15,614 nt of DNA, from the NCBI GenBank assembly GCA_902158745.1, contig CABGHH010000023.1, forward strand, positions 1-15,614, written 5' to 3'. Below the pieces are notes generated by a model. The model was given only the letters and a program-made list of their open reading frames with translations. It did no database searches and was not told where the DNA came from. This document shows positions 7,379-14,680 of the stretch, in pieces. Each line of letters opens with the position of its first letter. Positions within the stretch are counted from its first letter, which is position 1. The stretch comes from Candidatus Methanolliviera sp. GoM_asphalt (GTDB lineage: Archaea > Halobacteriota > Methanoliparia > Methanoliparales > Methanoliparaceae). A program made the translations under genes and the position numbers.

Positions 7379-9214
7379 TTATCTTGGACTACTACTTCTT
7401 ATTCCACCAACCCATTCTCCTGTCTCAGGAGACGGATAACCACTTACGACAAGGTTGAACGTCGCCCACCAGTTGACAGGCATGTTCCAAGGGTCTGCTG
7501 CCGAAGGCCATCCAACCCAGTAGGCAGTATTGAAGGGAACCAGAGCTGGTGCCTGAACTATCGGAATTACCGGAAGATCTTCAAGCCATATCTCCATCGC
7601 CTGGCGGAATAACTTCTTGATCTTCTCCACATCTTTCGGTGGTGTTACTGACATCTCATCCACAATGGCATCGAATTTAGAATTCTTATATCTGAAGGAG
7701 TTTCTTTCATACCAGGGCGCTGGCTCACCTAAAGGAACATAGTATTTGCTATGAAAAAGTTCTAAGTTATCGAATACATCAGTATCTCCAGGGCAGAAAG
7801 GTTGGTAAGCAATATCCCAATCTCCACGCAATCTTGTATCACTCTGAACCGCTCCGGTTAGAGGTCTAATTGTTACGTCAACTCCTCCAGCTCTCAACTG
7901 ATCTGCTATTACTGCGGTAACTTTCATCGCTTCTGAGTCGCCTGAATCAACCAGGAAGTCCATCTTCAATCTGGTTCCATCACCCATTACCCAAACTCCA
8001 TCCGTTCCCTTATTGAAGCCCAGAGATTTGAATATTTCCTCTGCCTTTGCTGGATCATATTTTGTTGTCGGGTATTTTTCAATTAGGTCCTGAATAGTTG
8101 CAAAGTAAGGGTCTAATCCCTTGTAGTACGGATAGGGTCCCCAGCTTGGTGAGGTGGTTCCTTCGTAGGCGAGGTTGACGACAGCGTCTCTATCGATCAA
8201 ATAGGATATCGCCCATCTAGCTTCTTTTTGATCCCAGGGAGACTTTGCATTCTGGATCATTAGCCCTCTCGGACAAGGGTCTAACCATGCGTGTGGAGTT
8301 CTTGCATGCCACGCAGTAACGTATGGATTTTTCCGCTTAACCTCCAAGTAGGTGCCTAACGAGAGAATCCCTATAGCTGGTGAATCGATATCGTTTGTCG
8401 TTAGACCAATGGCAACACTGGTCTCGGGGCCAAAGTACTGGTAAACCACATATCTTGGTGCCGGCTTAACCCCGTACTGTTCCGTACCCCACCAATTGTC
8501 TCTTCTCTCATAGACAAAAGCTGTCTCGGAAGAGCTCAGAAGCCTGTACGGGCCGGTCCCCACAGGTGGATAGTTATTGAATTTTACGGGATCCTTTCCC
8601 TCCCATACATGCTTGGGAAGAATTGTCACTCCTCCCCAGATCCTTACTGCGGGAAAACACTCTCTGATCAGATGGAACCGTGGATTAGGTTTTTTTAGGG
8701 TTAGCTCAACGGTAAAATCGTCGAGCTTTCTTATCGATTCTACCCAGGCAGCAACCTCAGCAGACCATACCATCTTCGGTGCACTCTCTAAGAGCAGATT
8801 ATAAGTGAATACAACGTCCTCTGCAGTGAACGGCCAACCATCATTCCAGTTGACTTCTTTTCTGAGGTTTACAGTTATCTTCTTAAAGTCAGCAGAGTAT
8901 TCGAAACTCTCTGCCAACCAAGGTACATACTCACCTGTTTCCAGATTGACATAGAAGAAGTACTCATTGACTAGTTGGTGCAGACCAGTCCTCGACCTAT
9001 CAAAACCCGGTGTATAGATGTTAAAAACTTTAGGGCCAAGAGCAACTTTTTTTGACACTGCAACGTAAAGTGTTTCATCTCTGGGCAGATTCTGAGCATA
9101 TACATCCTGGGCCAAAAGGATGCCGAATATCAACAGAGCTACAAAAACTAGGGTGACCCTCGAACTAATTACGGTAAACCTGCTTTTTTTACTCAATTTC
9201 CTTCGGTTTAACAT
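7379..9214 (-). CDS. Extracellular solute-binding protein, family 5 (DppA/OppA type)
   Basis: This 611-residue protein captures the substrate for the importer encoded by the four genes that follow. The first 40 residues are a signal peptide: basic start, hydrophobic core at about 20-35, and a likely signal peptidase I site VYA|QN (after 40). No lipobox cysteine is present, so it seems to be soluble rather than a lipoprotein. The SBP_bac_5 fold is shown by WLAESFEYSAD (99-109), VNLRKEVNWNDGWPFTAEDV (115-134) and VVFTYNLL, then VGTGPYRL and many tryptophans. Despite the peptide-transporter name, family-5 proteins with this layout bind oligosaccharides in several thermophilic fermenters, and the neighbours here are sugar enzymes. 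I therefore favour an oligosaccharide ligand but cannot prove it. The ATG at 9214 has AGAGGTG 8 bases upstream. Slightly longer than typical DppA (about 535). Confidence 0.92.
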   Translation of the reverse strand: MLNRRKLSKKSRFTVISSRVTLVFVALLIFGILLAQDVYAQNLPRDETLYVAVSKKVALGPKVFNIYTPGFDRSRTGLHQLVNEYFFYVNLETGEYVPWLAESFEYSADFKKITVNLRKEVNWNDGWPFTAEDVVFTYNLLLESAPKMVWSAEVAAWVESIRKLDDFTVELTLKKPNPRFHLIRECFPAVRIWGGVTILPKHVWEGKDPVKFNNYPPVGTGPYRLLSSSETAFVYERRDNWWGTEQYGVKPAPRYVVYQYFGPETSVAIGLTTNDIDSPAIGILSLGTYLEVKRKNPYVTAWHARTPHAWLDPCPRGLMIQNAKSPWDQKEARWAISYLIDRDAVVNLAYEGTTSPSWGPYPYYKGLDPYFATIQDLIEKYPTTKYDPAKAEEIFKSLGFNKGTDGVWVMGDGTRLKMDFLVDSGDSEAMKVTAVIADQLRAGGVDVTIRPLTGAVQSDTRLRGDWDIAYQPFCPGDTDVFDNLELFHSKYYVPLGEPAPWYERNSFRYKNSKFDAIVDEMSVTPPKDVEKIKKLFRQAMEIWLEDLPVIPIVQAPALVPFNTAYWVGWPSAADPWNMPVNWWATFNLVVSGYPSPETGEWVGGIRSSSPR

Positions 9215-9388
9215 TTAACTCACCTCTCTAAAATAATTTTATTTACTTAATTACGAAAGCCCCCTCACTTATATTCTTAATAAGACAGCACTTTTCTCTT
9301 TAGGAGGCTCTCTTTACTTCCAAGCTAACCTAATTTTTCACCTCCTTCCGTCTTTATTTTTAATTTTTCCTCCCAAGCCTTAACCATT

Positions 9389-9511
9389 TCAAATTTCCTT
9401 GAAGACTTTCATCGCGAGCTATCTCCTTGAAATACTATCTTACTTCAGCAAAAGGCGAAGTAAGATAGTAGCATTGTTAATCCGTGTATTTTCCGGCTTC
9501 AATACTAACAT
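9389..9511 (-). pseudogene. ROK-type regulator N-terminus, remnant copy 1
   Basis: After a GA-rich site (AGAAAGAGAATAAT) the ATG at 9511 opens MLVLKPENTRINNATILLRL, then LLK, a TAA stop (9440-9442), DSISRR, a TAG stop (9419-9421), and LAMKVFKEI before a TGA at 9389-9391. Read through the stops, the pattern N-x-x-x-I-L-x-L-L-L-K-x-D-S-I-S-R-R-x-L-A is the first half of the winged helix that opens ROK (NagC/XylR-type) repressors. No DNA for the rest of that protein follows. Copy 2, 187 bp upstream, has sense codons (CAA, GAA) at both stop positions, showing that these are nonsense changes in a former gene. It lies between the proposed promoter and the binding-protein gene, so it is transcribed as leader. 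Confidence 0.64.
9433..9470. repeat. Perfect 14-bp palindrome inside regulator remnant copy 1
   Basis: TACTATCTTACTTC (9433-9446) and its exact reverse complement (9457-9470) flank a 10-base loop. The equivalent segment of copy 2 (9620-9657) has the same geometry but two mispairs on the minus strand. The premature TAA of copy 1 is part of the right arm on the plus strand's left side, so palindrome and stop codon are linked. Confidence 0.92.
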
Positions 9512-9532
9512 ATTATTCTCTTTCTATAATAG

Positions 9533-9549
9533 TAAGTAAACATTACTTA
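9533..9549. promoter_or_regulatory. Operator-like perfect palindrome at the expected transcription start
   Basis: TAAGTAATGTTTACTTA is a 7-bp perfect inverted repeat with a 3-base centre. It begins about 7 bases downstream of the proposed -10 box, exactly where a repressor dimer would block initiation. Size and symmetry suit a LacI- or ROK-type dimer; the cognate regulator is not visible in the window. Confidence 0.55.
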
Positions 9550-9555
9550 TTTATT

Positions 9556-9584
9556 ATAATATATTAAGCTTTTACTGTTGTCAA
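9556..9584 (-). promoter_or_regulatory. Sigma-A-type promoter for the importer operon
   Basis: On the minus strand TTGACA (9579-9584) and TATTAT (9556-9561) are separated by 17 bases, which is the consensus -35 and the optimal spacing. It overlaps the end of remnant copy 2 and would start transcription near 9549, giving a leader of about 330 bases before the binding-protein ATG at 9214. No competing promoter of similar quality was seen closer to that gene. Confidence 0.6.
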
Positions 9585-9698
9585 GGCTTCAAATTGCCTC
9601 GAAAGTTCAACCCTCTATATACTATCTTGCTTTAACAAGAAGCGAAGTAAGATAGTAGCATTCTTAATCCGTGTATCTTCTGACTTCAATACTAACAT
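9564..9698 (-). pseudogene. ROK-type regulator N-terminus, remnant copy 2
   Basis: A good ribosome binding site (AAAGGAGAATAAT) precedes an ATG at 9698. The frame reads MLVLKSEDTRIKNATILLRF, LLKQDSI, a TAG stop (9615-9617), then RVELSRQFEALTTVKA to a TAA at 9564-9566. Ignoring the stop, D-S-I-x-R-V-E-L-S-R-Q-F followed by LTT fits the helix-turn-helix start of ROK-family repressors (usually DSISRxELA...GLT). Copy 1 has TCA (Ser) where this copy has TAG, so a single lesion interrupts it. The two copies share 22 of the first 27 codons' residues and lie 187 bp apart in direct orientation. The sugar-binding domain of about 300 residues is absent. A 27-residue peptide could still be translated, but nothing suggests a role for it. 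Confidence 0.66.
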
Positions 9699-9761
9699 AT
9701 TATTCTCCTTTTTATTTAGTTGGAATCTTTATCATCTCCAAGCAATTCTATGAGTTTATCA

Positions 9762-9865
9762 AATATTCCCACCAATCACATCCTAAAGGATTGAAAAGAG
9801 TCGTACCTATTTACGATCCCAATGAGTATGGAATATAACTAAGACCCTTGTGATTGGTTAATATT
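9762..9865. repeat. Imperfect inverted-repeat element just after the URO-D gene
   Basis: Left arm 9762-9780 (AATATT-CCC-ACCAATCACA) and right arm 9849-9865 (TGTGATTGGT-T-AATATT) match at 16 positions with a short unequal bulge, around a 68-base interior. The interior contains a small second stem, TCGTA (9801-9805) with TACGA (9812-9816). The right arm ends 1 base from the URO-D stop codon. It may be a large 3' stem or the ends of a small mobile relic of about 104 bp; I see no clear target-site duplication beyond a TCAA near both ends. Confidence 0.6.
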
Positions 9866-9866
9866 T

Positions 9867-11081
9867 TCAACCCCTATATTTTCCATAATTTCTGGCAGTA
9901 TCAAAAAGTCTCAGGACTTTTGCCGGGTGTACCTCTTTTTGAATGTTATGGATTGCAGCGAAGACAAAACCTCCTTCTGGAGCAAAGATATCAATCCTCT
10001 TCTTCACGTCATCTTCAACTTCTTCTAAAGTACCGAAGGGAAGTATCCTTTGGGTGTCACATCCACCGCCCCAAAATACTATGTCTTTACCAAATTCTCT
10101 CTTCAAAAACTTGGGAGACATCCCCTTTGCACTCGTCTGTACCGGGTTTAAGATCTGTATGCCTGCATCGATGAAATCAGGGATCAGCTTGCTCACCGCT
10201 CCACAAGAATGTAGAAAGATATAGACATCACTCTTCTTCTTTATGAAGTCACATAGAGCTTTCATATGAGGTTTGAATAATTGTCTAAACATCTTTATGG
10301 ATATTTGTAGGTCCTCTTGAGTACCATAATCGTCTCCTAAAACGATGATATCGATATACTTTCCAACTCTATCAAGATAGCGTTCAAGATCTTCGAGATA
10401 TTTCTCCTCGAGTTTACTGAGAAAGTATTCGATGAACGGCTTATCCAATATCAATCTTTCCATAAATTCTTGGTATCCGAACAATGTATGCCCCATTTCT
10501 ATGAAATTACCACCAAAAGAACCCAATATTGCACAGTCTGTATTTTTCTTTATCTCTCTTGCTTGTGCTTCCAGAAAACCAAGCTCTTCATCAGTGATTC
10601 TATCGGAGAGAATGATGTCTATTTCTTTACGATCACTTACATTAGCCAACGGTGCGTATCTGCTATCGAAGTAATAACCACCTTTTGGCATTAGAGCAAC
10701 CACTTTCCCCTCTATTTCAATCGTAAATGAACCGTCTGCCAATACTTTCGGATTGAAGTCTGCTGGAACGTAGTATTCTCCACCGTCTGGAAACATGTCA
10801 AAACCTTTCCAGCTATCTATTCGTGTTCCAAAACCACCGTCGAGTCTCTTCAACTCAACAACATCCGAGGATACTCTTTCCCTTATCTCATTATCAACTA
10901 CGGCTAACTGCTGACCAAGATCATATATTTTCACGGACTTGTCTTCACAATTCAAATAACGTTTGAGTTTGTTGTATGTAATGGCATGGATTCCCGATGA
11001 TCGCATCCCACCGAGGTCTATTGGTACACGATCCGGTTCTTCGTGTTTGAGAGTAAGGAGAATTCTCTCTCTGGATGTCAT
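9867..11081 (-). CDS. URO-D superfamily protein with MtaA/MtbA-like zinc residues (putative methyltransferase)
   Basis: This 404-residue cytoplasmic protein begins MTSRERILLTLKHEEPDRVPIDLGG in short form (ERILLTLKHEEPDRVP, 5-20), the classic opening of the uroporphyrinogen decarboxylase-like superfamily. LGDDYGTQEDLQIS (248-261) leads into the helix FRQLFKPHMKALCDFI (265-280), FLHSCGAV (289-296) and FWGGGCDTQ (336-344). H291, C293 and C341 match the HxC...C zinc ligands that activate a thiol in the MtaA/MtbA corrinoid:CoM methyltransferases, so methyl transfer or demethylation chemistry is more likely than haem synthesis. No corrinoid protein gene is present in the window to confirm this. The ATG at 11081 has GGAGG 12 bases upstream. 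It lies between a mannosidase and an oligosaccharide importer, which hints at a role on a sugar or sugar derivative; that link is inference. Confidence 0.82.
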   Translation of the reverse strand: MTSRERILLTLKHEEPDRVPIDLGGMRSSGIHAITYNKLKRYLNCEDKSVKIYDLGQQLAVVDNEIRERVSSDVVELKRLDGGFGTRIDSWKGFDMFPDGGEYYVPADFNPKVLADGSFTIEIEGKVVALMPKGGYYFDSRYAPLANVSDRKEIDIILSDRITDEELGFLEAQAREIKKNTDCAILGSFGGNFIEMGHTLFGYQEFMERLILDKPFIEYFLSKLEEKYLEDLERYLDRVGKYIDIIVLGDDYGTQEDLQISIKMFRQLFKPHMKALCDFIKKKSDVYIFLHSCGAVSKLIPDFIDAGIQILNPVQTSAKGMSPKFLKREFGKDIVFWGGGCDTQRILPFGTLEEVEDDVKKRIDIFAPEGGFVFAAIHNIQKEVHPAKVLRLFDTARNYGKYRG

Positions 11082-11117
11082 ATGTTTACACTTCCTCCAA
11101 TTTCGATCTTTACGACC

Positions 11118-11418
11118 TTAATAGACACATTTTTTAGCTTCCTCAGCATAAGCAATCAAATTTTCTTTAGGAATCTCAAAGAAAATGATTTTGGAGAATG
11201 AGATCTAAAATCTTCATCATGCCCCCACAGGTATGATAGACTATCTTATGTCCTACATTATGAATGGCATCATGCATTTTTTGATCATAAGGCAAACAGA
11301 ATTCTCCATGAATTTGAGGAGAAATAACGTTGTTAGATGCTGCTCCTCCACCAGTTTCAACCAAGTCTATACTTGCCGCTTTCAAACTTTCATCAATATA
11401 TCTTAATTTTTTTCCCAA
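11118..11418 (-). pseudogene. Remnant of another URO-D/MtaA-like gene (N-terminus and part of the core deleted)
   Basis: The frame from a TTG at 11418 reads LRYIDESLKAASIDLVETGG (5-24), then SPQIHGEFCLPYDQKMHDAI and KIVYHTCGGMMKIL, including the HTC zinc motif, and stops at 11176. This is the middle of a MtaA-like protein. A second frame then gives FFEIPKENLIAYAEEAKKCV ending in Tyr and a TAA at 11118-11120, which looks like the natural C-terminus of the same type of protein. The join near 11184-11193 skips about 50-100 residues and changes frame, and the first 200 or so residues are absent because the mannosidase gene ends only 5 bases upstream. It is a different branch from the intact neighbour (HTCG versus HSCG, and other surrounding residues), so it is not a partial copy of it. 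Confidence 0.74.
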
Positions 11419-11423
11419 TAATA

Positions 11424-14400
11424 TTATGTTAATTTTTTAGTGTAGTCAAATTTATTTTGTGCGTTGTCTTTGGCTTTTTTATAATAATCGTCAAGGAATT
11501 CGGCACAGCGACCCTCTATTCTCAACCGAGCAAGCTGAGAAGCGATACCCTCGATTTCTTTCTCTATATCTGCAATTTGTAATTGGTAATCGGTAACTTG
11601 CTCATTCGTCTCAAGCCATCTTTTCTGAGTAAGAAGAAGTGAATATTTAGCTTCGGCAAGATATCTTCTAACTTTGATTGCTTCTCCCTTACTTTCTTGA
11701 ATTTCCGCTGGAGAACCTCCCTTTTTGTACCTGAGGTCTTTCTCCTTTTTGAGGAGGATCTTTTCCCTCTCCCTCACTCGCTCTTTGGCATTTTTAATAT
11801 CCTCAGGAGTTACCAGGAAAGGTGCATCTACTTTTAAAAGATCTTCCTCCACGGGAAAACTATGGGGAAGAAGAAAAGTAGCTTGGGTGAAGGAATTAGG
11901 AATAAGTTTACGGGGCTTCATTTTCATCCTTAAAGCAACGATCTCTTTTCCCTTCACTTTAAGTGAAATAACCCCATCTTTTAATTTCAACTCCTCTTTT
12001 ATCTCTTCAGCAAGATCTGTCCTGTAGGCCTTTTTTATCCCTTCCCCCACCCTCATTTTTACATTAATCTCCCTGTCAAGATAATTAACAAAACTGAGCT
12101 CTAAATCCTCATCATCCTCTGTTTTCTTTACCTCGATCATCCTTCCCACATCGGGGTTAAACCCTTCAACAGATAGAGAGAGAAAGCTATGCTCCTCAGG
12201 TAATTTTCCTCCATGCTCATCGGTCTGAACCGTCCTTATTCTACAATTACGGTCTTCAGCCCAGTAGTGAACCAATCCCTCTTGCCAGCCTCCTGGGTGG
12301 GGAAGGACGGAATAAGCATAGGTAAATTTTCCAGGACATTGAGCATCCGGGGTAAAAAATTCCCATCCTACATCTCCCTCCCTTGTTAAAAGATCGGTTC
12401 TGGCTAACCATCCCACTCCCCTAAGTAAGGTTAAGGCAATGGTATTTTTTTCTAAAAGAACTTCATATTCGGGAAGCCCAAAAGATATAACTGCCAATCC
12501 CCTTTCTCCATCAGTTAAATCAACAAAACTTCTCTGGGGCCTGGTGGCAACGGGAACCGTATCCCTTCCTGCAACAAGCATCCCTTCAGGAACATCTTTG
12601 GGATAAGTCTCTCCTTTAATGGGAAACTTAGCCACATCCAGTAGTTGCTGCTCAGCATAAGAGTGATCGGTCTTAATATCGGTAGGAAAGAGCACCCTCA
12701 ATCTGTGATCTTTTACTACATTGTTGACTTTATTTTCAAAGTCAACCCTTGGGCAGCCGGCTCTCAACTCAACGTAGGAGACGACGGGATATTTTCTCGT
12801 CCTCTTACTTCTCTTGGTCCTATTTTTAGTTAAGCTTTCAGGAAGGTTAAGTAAATACTCAATTTTGAACCTCGTAAAAAGAGGACCCGATTCAGCAAGG
12901 GTTATCTTTGCCTTTCTCCCTAAGGTGGTGATTATCTTGTCTACCTTTGGAAAGGAGTAATTATAGGTATCGCCGGAATCCGCTCCATCTTCAAAGTAAC
13001 CCACATTTTTGTAAACTTTATCATAAAGCTTATCAGTGATGTTAAGCGAGCCATCCTCGTTAATCTCCACCCTTGTAAAACTATTTCTCATCCAGTTATC
13101 TCCACTCTTAACGGGATCTTTAATTTTTGGATTGCTGCTTTGATCCTGAGTAAGATAATAACTCTTATATCCGTAAGGGGGGATGTGTTCACCCAAGAAG
13201 CGAATTTCTACCTTATCTTCCCTCTTCCTGCCCAATTGAAAAGGAACATCTCTTCCCCGATGATCCTTAAGAGAAAATTGCTTCCAGCCCTTAGGTAATC
13301 TGATTACAGCTTGCACAACTGAACTTCTCTCCCATGCAGAAGGGTTGAAAATAACCAGAGCCGGGCTCTTTGTTTTAATTCCCTGGGCGATTATCTTCAA
13401 TGATATGTCCCCTACCTCATTAGCTGCTTTTAAAACTTCTTTATAATCATATATATTATCCCTATGGATATCGTCAATACCACAGCCACAGATCTCATCA
13501 TGGGGATGATTTCTTAAAAGCATTCTCCATATCCGGGAAAGCTTCTCAAAGGGATAGGCTCCTCCCACACTCCAGGAGAAGACAGAAAATGGCTCGGCCC
13601 ATTTTTCTAATGCCTGCTGACATTTCTCATTTGCCTGCTTAAGATATATCCTTGAAGACCAGACCCCACATAAAACAGGGGCATAGCGGCCACTATAGAG
13701 ATAACCCTTAATTTCTGGAAGCTCAACTTTGTGTCTTTCAACGAACCTTTTCACTGCTTCAACATATTCTAAGGGAGTAGACTGAAGAAATTTTTCCTCT
13801 TTTTCCCCTCGATTAATTTCATCTATTATGGGGAGGATGTCATCGGGACCGGGATCAAACTCATATCCATTCATCAACAAAACATTTTCAGTTAGTGCAT
13901 AAGGAATAAGTTTTTTAACCTCGCTGATTATCCTCTCTTTGGCTATCTCTTTTGTTTCTGAAAGAGCCATAGCATTTCTGTAAGAATCCCAAATATAGAT
14001 TCCCAGAATCTCTGAACTATCGGGGGAGGCTAAAATAACCTCACTTTTCATTTTATCGGAATCCATACCAAGTCCGCGCCATAAGAATGCACTATCAATC
14101 CCAAAACCTTTAAGAACTTGCCAGGTTTGTGCGGGAAAGCCAAATTGATCCAACAACCAGCCCACTTTCATCACTTTACCCAATTTTTTTGCCTCATGAT
14201 GACCATATAAAAGATTGTGAATTTGTGCTGCACCACTGGTCAGTGTCCAATCACTCCCGATATAAAATGGACCAACGAGGAGTCTTCCCCCTTTCACATA
14301 CCCCTGCATCTCTTTTCTCTTCTTTCCCCTCTCTTTACCCTTTAATTGATCAAAATAATCCTCAATGATTGATGTCTGCCCATCAAGGACATACTTATAT

Positions 14401-14537
14401 TCGGGCTCCAAGCTCAAGGTCTTTAAGAGATTATCTATAAAAGGAACAAGCCATTTTCTTGTATATTTCCTTTGGGCAAACCAGGCTGGATCCCAGTGAT
14501 TATGAGAAATTAGATGTATAATGGTTTTCTTTTTCAA
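11424..14537 (-). CDS. GH38 alpha-mannosidase with C-terminal helical extension
   Basis: This 1037-residue enzyme has no signal peptide and should act in the cytoplasm on imported manno-oligosaccharides or mannosides. GH38 hallmarks are present: SHNHWDPAW (11-19) with zinc ligands H14 and D16, GWLLDQFGFPAQ (126-137) with nucleophile D130, then WQVLKGFGIDSAFLWRG, and NHPHDEICGCGID (343-355) with zinc ligand H346. The beta domains follow (to about 873, ending DGVISLKVKGKEIVALRMK, where most GH38 enzymes end). Residues 874-1037 are extra: a linker, then long charged helices (about 911-935, 944-1008) that look able to form a coiled coil. Another basic insertion (KNRTKRSKRTRK) lies at 571-582. The start is a TTG with GGGGT about 7 bases upstream; no ATG exists nearby. 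A 143-bp gap separates it from the MalG-type permease. Alpha-linkage is the family's usual specificity; the exact substrate is unknown. Confidence 0.92.
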   Translation of the reverse strand: MKKKTIIHLISHNHWDPAWFAQRKYTRKWLVPFIDNLLKTLSLEPEYKYVLDGQTSIIEDYFDQLKGKERGKKRKEMQGYVKGGRLLVGPFYIGSDWTLTSGAAQIHNLLYGHHEAKKLGKVMKVGWLLDQFGFPAQTWQVLKGFGIDSAFLWRGLGMDSDKMKSEVILASPDSSEILGIYIWDSYRNAMALSETKEIAKERIISEVKKLIPYALTENVLLMNGYEFDPGPDDILPIIDEINRGEKEEKFLQSTPLEYVEAVKRFVERHKVELPEIKGYLYSGRYAPVLCGVWSSRIYLKQANEKCQQALEKWAEPFSVFSWSVGGAYPFEKLSRIWRMLLRNHPHDEICGCGIDDIHRDNIYDYKEVLKAANEVGDISLKIIAQGIKTKSPALVIFNPSAWERSSVVQAVIRLPKGWKQFSLKDHRGRDVPFQLGRKREDKVEIRFLGEHIPPYGYKSYYLTQDQSSNPKIKDPVKSGDNWMRNSFTRVEINEDGSLNITDKLYDKVYKNVGYFEDGADSGDTYNYSFPKVDKIITTLGRKAKITLAESGPLFTRFKIEYLLNLPESLTKNRTKRSKRTRKYPVVSYVELRAGCPRVDFENKVNNVVKDHRLRVLFPTDIKTDHSYAEQQLLDVAKFPIKGETYPKDVPEGMLVAGRDTVPVATRPQRSFVDLTDGERGLAVISFGLPEYEVLLEKNTIALTLLRGVGWLARTDLLTREGDVGWEFFTPDAQCPGKFTYAYSVLPHPGGWQEGLVHYWAEDRNCRIRTVQTDEHGGKLPEEHSFLSLSVEGFNPDVGRMIEVKKTEDDEDLELSFVNYLDREINVKMRVGEGIKKAYRTDLAEEIKEELKLKDGVISLKVKGKEIVALRMKMKPRKLIPNSFTQATFLLPHSFPVEEDLLKVDAPFLVTPEDIKNAKERVREREKILLKKEKDLRYKKGGSPAEIQESKGEAIKVRRYLAEAKYSLLLTQKRWLETNEQVTDYQLQIADIEKEIEGIASQLARLRIEGRCAEFLDDYYKKAKDNAQNKFDYTKKLT

Positions 14538-14680
14538 ATTAGTTACCCCATCTTTTTAATCTATTTTTAGCACTTACAATCTCTCGATTTTGGGGAGTAA
14601 AATATTTTCTTGATTTGAGTCAGAATTATGGCATTTGGTAGGAACTTATAAGTAATATAAATAATCTTCGCTCAAGCTCA

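Larger units (their letters stand above)
9215..9866. other. 652-bp gap without an intact gene: regulator remnants, promoter, operator, inverted repeat
   Basis: This is the longest stretch lacking an intact gene. From right to left it holds an inverted-repeat element (9762-9865), remnant copy 2 of a ROK-type regulator (9564-9698), a sigma-A-like promoter and palindrome (9533-9584), remnant copy 1 (9389-9511), and about 170 bp of leader before the binding-protein gene in which I see only its ribosome binding site. I see no tRNA, riboswitch or intrinsic terminator. Confidence 0.8.

Noticed and set aside
9433..9710. Two similar hairpin-bearing repeats as a CRISPR fragment or IS200/IS605-type ends
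   Set aside because: Only two copies, 187 bp apart, and each is better explained as the start of the same coding region: both have a ribosome binding site, ATG and matching HTH-like codons.
9943..10224. Plus-strand open frame of 93 codons
   Set aside because: It lies fully opposite the intact URO-D gene, has no recognisable domain, and looks like an antisense by-product, as do the other plus-strand frames in the window.
9867..11081. Haem biosynthesis uroporphyrinogen decarboxylase (hemE)
   Set aside because: The HxC...C cysteines, length of 404 residues and lack of haem genes fit the methyltransferase-like branch of the superfamily, not HemE.
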